From NCBI GenBank assembly GCA_041389725.1, contig JAWKRG010000004.1, positions 62,001 to 126,000 on the forward strand: a stretch of 64,000 nt of DNA, given 5' to 3'. The notes under the pieces are model-generated. The model saw only the letters and a list, made by a program, of their open reading frames with translations. It did no database searches and had not been told where the DNA came from. The position numbers and the translations under genes were made by a program. Positions within the stretch are counted from its first letter, which is position 1. The number at the start of each line of letters is the position of its first letter. Below, piece after piece: positions 18,327 through 27,103 of the stretch. This stretch comes from Polyangiaceae bacterium (lineage in GTDB: Bacteria; Myxococcota_A; Polyangia; Polyangiales; Polyangiaceae).

Positions 18327-19061
18327 TCAGTTTGCGAAGAAGGCAGTGACCAAGCGCTGCCAGGTCTCTTCGTCCACCGTTGCGGACACGTCGCCAACGA
18401 GCTCGCCGCCGTCGGGCAGCGACGCAACCGGCATTCCGCCCTGCGCCAACATCACGAGGCGGTCCACCTCGTCACGCATCCAACGCATGGCCTTGCCACC
18501 GCGAGCCAGTTCCTTGAGGCCCTTGCCTACGGGAGCGATCTCGGCGATGAATCCACGACCGTAGGGGGAGCTGTTCACGGCGCGCGGCTCATGGGCCAGC
18601 ACCGGGTTGACCTTGGTCACGGTTCCGGCAACGGGTGCGGACACCGGGATGGCCCGACCGTGTCGATGGATCGTCGCGATGACGTCGCCCGCCACCACCT
18701 CGTGTCCTTCGCTCACCGTTTCGACGGACTCGACGGGGCCGATGAGACGCTGCGCGAAGTCGTCGACGCCTACGACCACGCACTTCGGGGTGACCTTGCG
18801 CGCCCAAGTGTGGCCGCGCCAGAATTTCACGTCGGAGGGAACCTGGATCCCGCGAATCATCGCGATGATCGGTTCAGCCTTGGTGAACAGTGCGTAGCCC
18901 ACGGTTCCGATCAGAGCTACGGGAGCAACCACCACGAACGCGAACTGGAACGCCAGCCCAAGTGCCGCGATCAGCGGCAGCGCTGCGAATACCAGCAGGG
19001 TGAGCCCCGCAACGATGAGGGTGTCTTTGAACGAGTAGGTGTTCTCTGTTGGGGTCGTCAT
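18327..19061 (-). CDS. Membrane-anchored GcvH-like protein lacking the lipoyl lysine
   Basis: 244 aa from the ATG at 19061 with AGGAG in front. Two hydrophobic segments lie at about 13-60. Residues about 80-175 match glycine-cleavage protein H: FWRGHTWARKV, VVVGVDDFAQRLIGPVESV, GDVIATI, SAPVAGTVTKVNP and SSPYGRGFIAEI. In GcvH the lipoyl Lys lies in ESVKA between the GDVV strand and the APVSG turn; here the aligned residues are HRHG, with Gly135 at the Lys position, so lipoylation is not expected. It is the first gene of the cytochrome operon (27 bp to the next). It may be a structural or assembly subunit of the cytochrome complex; this is inference. Confidence 0.82.
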   Translation of the reverse strand: MTTPTENTYSFKDTLIVAGLTLLVFAALPLIAALGLAFQFAFVVVAPVALIGTVGYALFTKAEPIIAMIRGIQVPSDVKFWRGHTWARKVTPKCVVVGVDDFAQRLIGPVESVETVSEGHEVVAGDVIATIHRHGRAIPVSAPVAGTVTKVNPVLAHEPRAVNSSPYGRGFIAEIAPVGKGLKELARGGKAMRWMRDEVDRLVMLAQGGMPVASLPDGGELVGDVSATVDEETWQRLVTAFFAN

Positions 19062-19085
19062 GGCAGTCTCCTGTGCCGCTGCTGG

Positions 19086-19101
19086 TGCACCGGCCGTGCC
19101 A
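19086..19101 (-). promoter_or_regulatory. Sigma-54 (-24/-12) promoter of the cytochrome operon
   Basis: On the minus strand the sequence TGGCACGGCCGGTGCA matches the consensus TGGCACRNNNNYTGCW with one mismatch and the exact GG-to-GC spacing. Transcription would start near 19075, leaving a leader of about 14 nt with a good ribosome site before the ATG at 19061. A sigma-54 activator with an intact GAFTGA loop is encoded about 5 kb away in the facing operon. Confidence 0.78.
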
Positions 19102-19166
19102 ACGACCCCCGACGAAAAACACCACACGATTCCCGCCCATCCCCGCCGTCATCGCGCGCATGTGTT

Positions 19167-19199
19167 GAACTCCTCAACGGTAAGGGTGTTGAGAAGTTC
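19167..19199. promoter_or_regulatory. Inverted repeat, candidate enhancer site for the NtrC-type activator
   Basis: Arms GAACTCCTCAAC (19167-19178) and GTTGAGAAGTTC (19188-19199) are inverted with 11 of 12 positions paired and a 9-nt spacer. The centre is about 90 bp upstream of the -24/-12 box, the usual place for a bacterial enhancer-binding site. There is no T-run on either side, so a terminator is less likely. Confidence 0.6.
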
Positions 19200-19327
19200 T
19201 ACAGCTCGGGCCGGACGGTGATCGGCCTAGTGCCGCGCGCGGCGAAGCCGTTAGCGGGCGCGTGCGAGGCGGACGGACACGGCGCTAGCGTTGCGCAACC
19301 CAAGCGGATGGGAAGGGAGCCGAAGCG

Positions 19328-19891
19328 CTAGCGTTGCGCAACGACGACGACGGGAACAGAGCCGCCGGGCCAAGTCCCTGCCAGCAGCGGAGCCAGTTCG
19401 ACGGCGGGTGGCGCGTTGACCATGAGCAAGACGGGCTGGCCTTCGCTGTCGAGATCACGAGGCGCAGCGATGCGCTGGCAGGGCGCCACGCCGCTCGCAG
19501 CCACCGCAACCGTGCGAACACACAGCGCTCCGTCCCAATCACTGAGCGCTGGCGTAGTGCCCGGCACCTGGCCCATCAGCTCCATCGTCATGCCTTTGCT
19601 GGCCGGGCCGACGAAGCCTTGCAGACCCTGGCCCCGAAATCCCACCGTGAACGGGCGAAACCCTTGCGGGGGCTGTCGCGCTCCGAGCACGATCACGCAT
19701 TCGGGTCCCGCGTTCTGACACACGGCTGCGAGCAGATCGCCGAAGCGCGCGCCATCTTGGAGCGAAGGTCCGGGCGCGCTAGTGGATGGCCCAGACCGCG
19801 GCCCGGGCCCAGCGCCACAACCGGCGATACCTGCCGTGAGCAAGAGCCCCAGGGTGAATCGTGTTGCGTGCGCGTAACTGGACGAAACCAT
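19328..19891 (-). CDS. Hypothetical lipoprotein
   Basis: 187 aa from the ATG at 19891, chosen because CGAGG lies at proper spacing; another ATG is at 19912. Lipobox TAGIAGCGAG, then a Pro/Ser/Gly-rich linker and a domain with LLAAVCQNAGPECVIVLG and LLMVNAPPAVELAPLLAGTWPGGSVPVVVVAQ. No known family recognised. It lies downstream of the ClpS-like gene on the same strand, 149 bp away. Confidence 0.65.
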   Translation of the reverse strand: MVSSSYAHATRFTLGLLLTAGIAGCGAGPGPRSGPSTSAPGPSLQDGARFGDLLAAVCQNAGPECVIVLGARQPPQGFRPFTVGFRGQGLQGFVGPASKGMTMELMGQVPGTTPALSDWDGALCVRTVAVAASGVAPCQRIAAPRDLDSEGQPVLLMVNAPPAVELAPLLAGTWPGGSVPVVVVAQR

Positions 19892-20040
19892 CGTGGAACC
19901 TCGCCCAACCATGGCACCTCGAGACGGCGAGCGCAGGAACAGGTGATGCGCGGCTCGCCGCTACGAGCGAGGGGCGCTCACACGCTCGATGCGCATGTGG
20001 AAGGCCAAGGGCTCCCAACGCGGGACGAGCGAGAACGAAA

Positions 20041-20853
20041 TCACCCCGATCGCGTCCAGCCAAACTCCGCATCCGGAAGCAGCCCATGGGTGGCACTGCG
20101 CTTCCAGGATCGCGTGTCGGGGCGCTCGGTCGTGATGACTAGTTCGGCCAGGCCAAGTTCCTTCGCGCGCGCTCGAGCTTGCTCGAGCAGCTGCATCGAG
20201 GTTCCACCGCTCGGTTCCGCGAAGAACCCGTACCCGAGAACGTGCACGCGCAGCATTTGATACGCCGCCTCGGCCGGATCCAGATTGAACTGTCGCTCGA
20301 ACAGCTTGGCCACATCTGCCATCTTGGAGCGGTCATCGTTGAGGATGTAGATTCCCGTAGCTTTCGCGGATGCCGTTTTTGCTTCGGAGAGCGATAGGCG
20401 GAGTTCTTCGAGATCGAGGGACTCGAGGAGTTTCGCCGCGGACGTCCCCGGCATGACGCGAAGGCTCGCGAAGACGTCACACAAGTCGTACTCGCTCGCA
20501 CGCCGACCCCGCGCCGACGCCTTGGCCTGGCCCAGTGCGAGGGCGAAATCGGGTGAGAACCGTACCTCGGTTTGCTCCTCCTGATGCGGTCCGAGTGGCG
20601 TGAGGTCCGGCCCCACTCTGGCGGCCACGCGGGGGTTCCTTCGAGCAGCGCGAAGGAAGTGGTCGATGGTGACCAAGCATGTGCCCTCGCGGTGCGCGGT
20701 CCACACTGCGAATCGGAGCACGATACCCAGTTCGGCTTCTGCCTCGAGCTGACGCTTGCCGACGATGTACCGCACCACCAAGTAGATGCAGAGCAGGCTC
20801 ATGGTGCACAGCACCAACACGTTGACGATGTCTTCTGCGCTCGACGTGATCAC
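20041..20853 (-). CDS. Membrane-anchored fusion of Clp_N-like and ClpS-like domains
   Basis: 270 aa from a GTG at 20853 preceded by GGGAAGGG; longer versions of the frame overlap the upstream lipoprotein gene. A single TM helix at about 10-30 is followed by two helical repeats resembling the Clp ATPase N-domain (AHREGTCLVTIDHFLRAAR, 53-71, and the second repeat ending in AAKLLESL at about 139-146). Residues 165-243 match ClpS: IYILNDDRSKMADVAKLFER, then AAYQMLRVHVLGYGF and LLEQARARAKE. ClpS delivers N-degron substrates to ClpA/ClpC; LNDD (171-174) is the conserved N-degron-pocket region. A membrane-bound adaptor for a Clp protease is inferred. It is 65 bp downstream of an AgmX-domain lipoprotein gene. 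Confidence 0.78.
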   Translation of the reverse strand: MITSSAEDIVNVLVLCTMSLLCIYLVVRYIVGKRQLEAEAELGIVLRFAVWTAHREGTCLVTIDHFLRAARRNPRVAARVGPDLTPLGPHQEEQTEVRFSPDFALALGQAKASARGRRASEYDLCDVFASLRVMPGTSAAKLLESLDLEELRLSLSEAKTASAKATGIYILNDDRSKMADVAKLFERQFNLDPAEAAYQMLRVHVLGYGFFAEPSGGTSMQLLEQARARAKELGLAELVITTERPDTRSWKRSATHGLLPDAEFGWTRSG

Positions 20854-20918
20854 TGGCGGCCCTTCCCAGGCTACCGGCGACTCACGACGTCGTCGACCCG
20901 TGGGCCGCTGGCGCAGCA

Positions 20919-22379
20919 CTAGTTCATCGCGAAGGTCAGCCAGAATACGGGGCCAGTGCGGGAGGTGCCGTCGCGCAGTTGGCGCGTGCGGGTGCAACCG
21001 TTCACGGCGTCGGCCATCGCTCGGACGTCGGCAAAGGGAGCTGCGATGCCAGTCCGCAGGACGGCATGATCCAGCATCGGATCCTTGGGATCGCGATGTG
21101 CGCCGCTCGCTTTCCACATCTCGCACACTTTCGTCGCCAGGGCCGGATCCGTCGCGCGGAGCGTCTGCTCGCTGGTGGCGGCATTGCCCTGCATCCATGT
21201 CAGGCGCAAGCCGGACTCGTCCGTGCGCACGACGAAAACCGGCGAAGGCTCACGCGCCGGGGCCACGACTTCTTGCGGCGGGCCGGGCACTCGCGCGGAG
21301 AGATCGACGATGCGCTCGGGCTGACCGCCGGACTGGACGAGGATGTTCGGGAACCCGGCGTACGCCATGGTCTGAAACACGCTCTTGACCACGAGCAGAG
21401 GGGCGTCGTCCGCGACTCGCAGACCCGCTACACCTGGGAACCGTGCACGCGGATGCGCCATTCGCCAGCGGTCGCGCCATTGCTTCATCGCGATGAAGGC
21501 GCCGTCAACTCGTTGTAGCCGCTGCGAAGTCGTGACGGGTTCCGTGGAGTCGACCTTCTCCGTGCCTAGCATCACGTCAGAGCCCGAGACGACGACGATC
21601 GGCCAAGGGCCTGCGCTTGGTGCAGGCTCCGGAAGAGGTTGTGGGCGCAATGGCAGCGGGACCGTTGTAGGAGGCGATGACGCAGACGTCGCAGATGGCG
21701 ATGTCGTGGGAGGCGACGACGGTGGTGCCGCCGACGGTGGTGCCGCCGATGATGACGGCGCGGAGTCCTTCTCCGTCGAGGGCGAAAAGATGATTGGATA
21801 CGACACCGTCACGATGCCTGCTTCCGGCTCTGGGAACTTCAAAGCTTGAAACACGCTCTGCACGCAACTCGAGACGCTCTGCGGCAGGTCGCCCGTCGTC
21901 TTGGCGTTGCTCACGGTGCCGCTGCGGCTGATCACGAACTTGGTCGTTGCTCGCCCCGTCAGGTCCGGCTTCTTCGCAAGCTCGCGCTCGTAGCACTGGC
22001 GTAGACGGTCGTAGTTCACCCGCACGATGCGCTGGATCACCTCGGGTGGCAGGTGCCCGCTCACGTTCGTGGCGCCCATTCTCATTCCGCGCAGCTTCGG
22101 AGGCGGGCCACTGGAGCCGATCCCGATCATGCCCATCGTCACGTCGGGCTCGCGACTGGCGAGCGTCTCGTCGATCTCGCTCACGGCGCGCACTAGCCTG
22201 GCCTGCAAGATCTCGTCGGGTGTCACCTTCGCGCCTGTAGCTGCGACTGGAGTCTCTTGCGCCTGCGGCATGGCCGTCGTCGTCGATGCTGACGGCGCGC
22301 TGGTTGCCTTCGTTCGCGTGCAACCCATGAGCACGATTGCCGCTCCCGTCCAGCAGCGGATCATCGACGTCTTCCCCAT
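20919..22379 (-). CDS. Lipoprotein with AgmX/PglI C-terminal-type domain and long Pro/Ser linker
   Basis: 486 aa from the ATG at 22379 (another at 22397). The signal ends in AIVLMGCTR. Residues about 110-205 match the AgmX/PglI C-terminal (TonB-C-like) domain: VIQRIVRVNYDRLRQCYERE, LTGRATTKFVISRSGTVSN, SVSSCVQSVFQALKFPEPE and VSYPIIF. A low-complexity Ser/Pro/Thr/Ala linker follows, then a second globular part of about 240 residues (WPIVVVSGSDVMLG to the end) that I do not recognise. This domain is typical of myxobacterial envelope and gliding proteins, where it is found at the C-terminus; here it is internal. The ClpS-like gene lies 65 bp downstream. Confidence 0.8.
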   Translation of the reverse strand: MGKTSMIRCWTGAAIVLMGCTRTKATSAPSASTTTAMPQAQETPVAATGAKVTPDEILQARLVRAVSEIDETLASREPDVTMGMIGIGSSGPPPKLRGMRMGATNVSGHLPPEVIQRIVRVNYDRLRQCYERELAKKPDLTGRATTKFVISRSGTVSNAKTTGDLPQSVSSCVQSVFQALKFPEPEAGIVTVSYPIIFSPSTEKDSAPSSSAAPPSAAPPSSPPTTSPSATSASSPPTTVPLPLRPQPLPEPAPSAGPWPIVVVSGSDVMLGTEKVDSTEPVTTSQRLQRVDGAFIAMKQWRDRWRMAHPRARFPGVAGLRVADDAPLLVVKSVFQTMAYAGFPNILVQSGGQPERIVDLSARVPGPPQEVVAPAREPSPVFVVRTDESGLRLTWMQGNAATSEQTLRATDPALATKVCEMWKASGAHRDPKDPMLDHAVLRTGIAAPFADVRAMADAVNGCTRTRQLRDGTSRTGPVFWLTFAMN

Positions 22380-22434
22380 CGCTCTCGACCCTAGCATTCC
22401 GTCCTCAGCCGCACGAGTCGCGGTAGCCTACGGC

Positions 22435-23046
22435 ATGACGAAGCGCGGTGGGGTGGTGGCGGTGCTAATGCTGGCATCTTGCGGTGGTCATGTCGCGGAT
22501 CAAAATCCTGGCGCTTCGGTAGGCACTGGCGGGGTCGTTGGGATCGGCGGCTTCACCGCAGCCGGTGGCTCATCCGCGGCTGCGGCGACCGGCGGGTTTG
22601 GTGCCGTCTTCGACGAGCCCTGGGACCCGGGCACTGCGGGACCGCCGAAACCCGAAGAGCTGTGCGCGATGAATGGGATCTCGGTGCCACCGGCGTGCAC
22701 ACTCGACGAAATGGGCTACCGACTCGCTCGCCGCTGGTGGCATTGCTCCGGCGAGTTCGTCTTCGACACGGACGATTCCGTTGGGATCGAGATCACCGAG
22801 GAGGGTCACTGGTATCTACTCGTACTCGACGCTGCGGGTGCCATCGTGCGAGGCAGTGGTCCGAGCCACCAGGGAACTTGGGAGATGTCTCTTCCGCTTT
22901 CGCCCGGTGACGACTGCTTCATCCAAGTGGAGTTCCATCAAACCGGGATGCTCTTTTCTTCGCCCCAGTTTTCCAAACATCCGACCCGCGTGAACCTCAA
23001 CACCGGCGGAGACGGCGGCGCTCCCGTGTACATCGCGATTCCCTAG
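22435..23046 (+). CDS. Hypothetical lipoprotein
   Basis: 203 aa from the ATG at 22435. Lipobox VLMLASCGG, then a Gly/Ala/Ser linker. The mature part has Cys residues (ELCAMNG, PPACTLDE, WHCSGEF, DDCFIQVEF) and a beta-rich look with no known motif. Divergent from the AgmX-domain gene by 55 bp. Confidence 0.65.
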   Translation: MTKRGGVVAVLMLASCGGHVADQNPGASVGTGGVVGIGGFTAAGGSSAAAATGGFGAVFDEPWDPGTAGPPKPEELCAMNGISVPPACTLDEMGYRLARRWWHCSGEFVFDTDDSVGIEITEEGHWYLLVLDAAGAIVRGSGPSHQGTWEMSLPLSPGDDCFIQVEFHQTGMLFSSPQFSKHPTRVNLNTGGDGGAPVYIAIP

Positions 23047-23178
23047 CGCCGGGCGCAAACTCATTCGCACAACGGGACCCAGCTCAGCCGCCGGGTGCGA
23101 GGTGCGCCTCCGACTCTGGCGCGGGCTTGTGATCGAATGGCGCGATGGGCATCCCTCGCTGATGCCAACCTTCGCGGT

Positions 23179-25548
23179 ATGAAGTCCCTGCGTTGGATTG
23201 CTTTCAGCATGGTTTTCGGCGCGACGGCTGCTTCGTGCGGCGGCGGCGGTTCGAGCGGCGGTGGTGCGGGTGGCGTTGGCGCCACGGGCGCTACCGGCGC
23301 GATGGGTGGGGCGGCCGCCGTGGGCGGAACTGGCGCCACCGGCGGCAACCCGGACGAGCTGCCTTGGGAAGATCCGGCGGGTGACGCGCCGCTGCTCGAT
23401 CTTCCATCCTCCGCCACCGACGCGGCCAACTCGATAGTGGACGCGCCCACGTTGGCGCAAGCCATCGCCGCTGTGCAAGCCGTGTTGAAGAAGGGCGGTG
23501 TCGGGGTCGTGGACAAAGACTCGGTGGTTTCCAGTGGTGACGCGCCGGCTGCCACCGCGCACGTCCAGCTCGTCACTCTCGGAGACATCTCGGTCGAAGC
23601 ATGGAAGCGGCGCAACGTCGCCACGCTGACGGCGACGGAGATGGGATATCTGTTCGCACAAGCCGGCATGACGGTGCCCGACGGGAAGACCAGCGGGCAA
23701 GTCGTGGTCGAAGCCCTCGCGGCGTGGACGCAGGCCGCGCTGGCCAAGCCCGACGATCCGACGGCCTTCGCCGTTCTATTCATCGCGGCCAACAACCAAT
23801 TGCAGTCGCCGCGGGCGAATCTGTCTTTGGTCGACCAAGATCCAGATCTGGTTCGCTTCTCGCTCTTGGACCTGGAGTTGTTCTCCGCGGCGTTCGATCG
23901 CATCGCGACCTCCGATCCGGCACCCGTTGCAGGAGCCACCGGGCCGTGCTCCATCGCTAGTTCCAGCTACGGCCAGTGGGACCAAGTGATCAAGATCGGC
24001 ACGAACGAAGCGGCTGATCACGTCGTCGGAAAGGCCATCGAAAAGGTGGGCGGTAGCGCCGCGGGCGGCATTTCGAAGGGCCTGTCCGTGGTGAAGATCG
24101 GCACCAAGCTGTGGAAGTTTGCGCAGCTGATGCGCTACGGCACGCTGGAGCTGACTCTCGACAGCGAAGATCCGACCGACAAGCCTTTGCCTTCCGACGC
24201 AACCAAGCTTGGCAAGGTGACGGCCCACGGTGGCGTCGACAAGCAGGCCTATGACGAGCTGGCAAAGTGGAAGGGAACCCAAGACGCCATCAACGAGATC
24301 AACGCATGTTTGGAGTACCTCGGGCTGCCGACCAAGACCGACATCTCCGACGTGGCCAAGGACGCTGGCAACTGGCGCGTGTCCTGGAGCATCGAGAAAG
24401 GCTCGGGTACGGAGGTGCTGTTCAAGCGAGGGCAAGAGTTCAAGATTCTCTCGCGCCTCGAGAACCCCCTGACGCAGGTCAGCCCTACGGAAGCGACCAA
24501 CACCGTCGAGTTCGAGATCATGCCGCAGCTCTCGAGCGTGAAGGAAGGCACGAAGCGCACCCGACATGCGGTGTTCTCGGGTCAACTTCGCCGCGGCAAG
24601 GTGCCGGAGGCGGACACGTTGTGGGGAGCAGGTAAGGATGGCCTCGCAAGCGGAAAGGTCGCTGACGGTTTGGTACGCATGAGCAACCTGCTAGGCGTTG
24701 CTGGATCACTCGTGGACATTGGCGGCAACTGGATCCTGGAAGCGGCGTCGCCCAAGCGCTTCGTCACGCAGACCTTGCTCGAGACCGTGCCGAAGGGCTG
24801 GGTCGGTACCATCGACATCGAAGAAAAGGGAGACGGGACCGAGCGCACGGACTTTCCTACGCCCCCGATCTCCGGGGGATGGACGACGCGGACCGCCAAG
24901 CTGCGCTTTCACTCGCGCCTCACCCTGGGCGGCTCGGTCCCCTTGGGGCCAAACTTCGAGAACGAACAGGGCGTCGGGTCGACCGCGGCGGATTGCAGCG
25001 TCCATTTGGTCACCGACGATGCCAGTTCCTACTGTTTCGAAGCCTGCCCGTCCACGATTCCACCGGGTCCGATGGAACAAACCAAGACCCAACTGACCGG
25101 GAACTGGGGCGCAGCAGGCACGCTGGGACAAGACGCCGTTGTGCAGGTCTTGACCTACCCCGAAGCCGTATACGGGCCGATCAAGAACAGCCTACCGCCG
25201 GAAATCCAGAAGAAGATCGGCACCTACGAAATCCTGATCATCCCATCGAGCTGTGGCGTGGGTTCCGCTTTGTCCTCCATGACGAGGGTGAACGTTTCTC
25301 AGATCGGCAACACCTACACCACGGCCCCCACCTACGAGGCGTCGGAAATACCGATCTCCGGTGGTTTCTCGGAGCTGCCACCCGACAACGGCACCGCCGT
25401 CACCCTGTCGGGCCCATTGCCAACGACCAACGATCCGGCGACGATCACCAACAGCTATCAGGGCCCGCGCAAGCGCAAGACCCCCACGACCGACCTCGAG
25501 ATCAACACTACCCTCACCGTGAAGGTCAACCTGCGTCGCGTCGAGTGA
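23179..25548 (+). CDS. Large hypothetical lipoprotein
   Basis: 789 aa from the ATG at 23179. The signal MKSLRWIAFSMVFGATAASCG has a lipobox and is followed by a Gly-rich linker. The mature chain contains an Ala/Gly-rich helical stretch at about 275-320 (NEAADHVVGKAIEKVGG, GISKGLSVVKIGTKLWKF) that could be amphipathic, and a beta-rich C-terminal third. Few Cys residues. No domain recognised; probably surface-located. Single gene, 132 bp after its neighbour. Confidence 0.72.
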   Translation: MKSLRWIAFSMVFGATAASCGGGGSSGGGAGGVGATGATGAMGGAAAVGGTGATGGNPDELPWEDPAGDAPLLDLPSSATDAANSIVDAPTLAQAIAAVQAVLKKGGVGVVDKDSVVSSGDAPAATAHVQLVTLGDISVEAWKRRNVATLTATEMGYLFAQAGMTVPDGKTSGQVVVEALAAWTQAALAKPDDPTAFAVLFIAANNQLQSPRANLSLVDQDPDLVRFSLLDLELFSAAFDRIATSDPAPVAGATGPCSIASSSYGQWDQVIKIGTNEAADHVVGKAIEKVGGSAAGGISKGLSVVKIGTKLWKFAQLMRYGTLELTLDSEDPTDKPLPSDATKLGKVTAHGGVDKQAYDELAKWKGTQDAINEINACLEYLGLPTKTDISDVAKDAGNWRVSWSIEKGSGTEVLFKRGQEFKILSRLENPLTQVSPTEATNTVEFEIMPQLSSVKEGTKRTRHAVFSGQLRRGKVPEADTLWGAGKDGLASGKVADGLVRMSNLLGVAGSLVDIGGNWILEAASPKRFVTQTLLETVPKGWVGTIDIEEKGDGTERTDFPTPPISGGWTTRTAKLRFHSRLTLGGSVPLGPNFENEQGVGSTAADCSVHLVTDDASSYCFEACPSTIPPGPMEQTKTQLTGNWGAAGTLGQDAVVQVLTYPEAVYGPIKNSLPPEIQKKIGTYEILIIPSSCGVGSALSSMTRVNVSQIGNTYTTAPTYEASEIPISGGFSELPPDNGTAVTLSGPLPTTNDPATITNSYQGPRKRKTPTTDLEINTTLTVKVNLRRVE

Positions 25549-25654
25549 ATTGCGTCTTTCGTACGACCGCGTCCTTCAGATCGAAGGGGGAGGTGTAGGT
25601 TCTGACCGCGCGGCTGCCGATCGCAAGCGTGTTCCCGCGTCGCAACCACCCGCG

Positions 25655-26518
25655 ATGTTGCTTGGCGCGCGGCTTGAATGGTTTGGCGCTATGCTGAGGG
25701 ACTTGCCGGCTCGCACGTTCAACCGCGTTCCAAAGCTCGAGACGTTCTTCGGTGAGCCCGCGCGGCGCTACGTCGTGCATCGCTCCTTTGTCTACTGGCA
25801 GGCCGAACGCCGAGCTTTCGGCAACATGATGTGGGGACGCCCGAACGAGAACGACGTCATCGAGATGTGCGCCGCCCACGAGGTCGGCGCGGATCCACTA
25901 TTCAGCGGGCACACCTCCCTGGTCGACATTCGATCCCTCGAGGCGGTCGATCTGCTCGCCTTCGAGCGCTTGCTTTCGTATCTGCACAAGCGGCGCGACG
26001 CTTGGTCACCCAACGTGTCACGCCAGGTCGTGCTGCACGCCGGGGGCTACGCTCAAGCGTTCGTGGTGGGGATGTTCGAGTTCCTGCGACCAGGTCATCA
26101 GGTCTTGTTCTTCGATGATCCGCGAGGCGCGTTCGAGGCGATCGGCGCCGGCGACGTCTTCGAGGAGCTCGAGTCCATTCGCCAGGAGCTGCTCAACATT
26201 CCCGAAATCGTTCGACGCGTGCAGTCCGCGCTCGAAGCGATGCCCGGCAAGGTATCTGCCGCAGCGGTTGCGAAGGCGCTCGGCATGAGCACGCGCTCCC
26301 TCCAGCGCTACCTGACGGAGGCCAATAGCTCCCTGCGCGTCGAGCGACAGAAGCGCCTACTGCGTCAATGCGAGCGCATGCTCGAGTCCACCGAGCTCGA
26401 CCTGGACGCAATCGCAAGGCAAGTTGGCGCGAGCTCGTCTTCACACTTGATCGCGCTCTTCCGCGCCCACCACGGCATGACGCCCGGCGCCTTCCGCGCC
26501 TCCCGCCGACGTGCGTGA
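25655..26518 (+). CDS. AraC-family transcriptional regulator
   Basis: 287 aa from the ATG at 25655 (MLLGARLEWFGAM; another ATG at 25691). The C-terminal 100 residues hold the two AraC helix-turn-helix units: VSAAAVAKALGMSTRSLQRYL and DLDAIARQVGASSSSHLIALFRAHHGMTPGAFR. The N-terminal part of about 170 residues is a receiver-like module without a cupin motif I can identify (HAGGYAQAFVVGMFEFLRPG). The regulated gene is not obvious; the downstream gene is convergent. Confidence 0.83.
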   Translation: MLLGARLEWFGAMLRDLPARTFNRVPKLETFFGEPARRYVVHRSFVYWQAERRAFGNMMWGRPNENDVIEMCAAHEVGADPLFSGHTSLVDIRSLEAVDLLAFERLLSYLHKRRDAWSPNVSRQVVLHAGGYAQAFVVGMFEFLRPGHQVLFFDDPRGAFEAIGAGDVFEELESIRQELLNIPEIVRRVQSALEAMPGKVSAAAVAKALGMSTRSLQRYLTEANSSLRVERQKRLLRQCERMLESTELDLDAIARQVGASSSSHLIALFRAHHGMTPGAFRASRRRA

Positions 26519-26586
26519 AGCCACCGCGGACGCTTCAGCGCGCGGCTCAGGTTCGCTCCGCCTGCTCGTTCCGACGGACCCGTCGT

Positions 26587-26607
26587 GGCGTGGGTCACTC
26601 CCACGCC
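26587..26607. terminator. Hairpin between convergent genes
   Basis: Perfect 8-bp stem GGCGTGGG/CCCACGCC with a TCACT loop, placed between the AraC stop (26518) and the GFA-family stop (26617). No T-run. Confidence 0.55.
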
Positions 26608-26616
26608 GCTGAGTCC

Positions 26617-27042
26617 CTAGCTGCTCGGCGCGAACATGGCGAACACTTCGGCGCCGGTGAGGCACTGGGTTTCGTTCGCGAGTTCGTAGTACATGGGCTT
26701 CTCGTCGATGAACACCTGGTGATCGAACACGAAGGCGCCCTTGTCTTCGAACAGACCCACGGGAACGAAGTGCGCACGGCTCTGTTTGACTCGGTAGAAC
26801 AGATGCGACCCGCAGTCGGCGCAGAATCCCCGTTCTGCCCAGGGCGACGAGTCGAACACCTTGACGTGCTCTTCCCCCGCGATGACCGGCTCAGTGCCGA
26901 CGTTGACGCAAAACAGCGGACCGCCACCCCAACGACGGCACATGTGGCAGTGACACGCACTGACCCGAGGCTTCACCGAGGTGGCCTCGATCGTGACGGC
27001 GCCACACAAGCACTTCCCCTTCACTGAAGTCGTGTCGCTCAT
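26617..27042 (-). CDS. GFA-family zinc protein (glutathione-dependent formaldehyde-activating fold)
   Basis: 141 aa. Zinc ligands are in the expected order: GKCLCGAV near residue 10, SACHCHMCRRW near 30 and FCADCGSHLFYR near 75. The CENP-V/GFA fold binds two zinc ions; true formaldehyde activation has been shown only for Gfa, and most relatives have unknown substrates. Same strand as and 61 bp downstream of the propeller lipoprotein gene. Confidence 0.88.
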   Translation of the reverse strand: MSDTTSVKGKCLCGAVTIEATSVKPRVSACHCHMCRRWGGGPLFCVNVGTEPVIAGEEHVKVFDSSPWAERGFCADCGSHLFYRVKQSRAHFVPVGLFEDKGAFVFDHQVFIDEKPMYYELANETQCLTGAEVFAMFAPSS

Positions 27043-27103
27043 GCCGACGACCCTAGCGCCGCGTCATCGCCGGCAGCAAGCGACGGAATTGCGTGCGCCT
27101 GTC

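Noticed and set aside
19167..19199. Terminator reading of the inverted repeat
   Set aside because: No T-run on either strand and no gene ending nearby; its place upstream of a sigma-54 box fits a binding site better.
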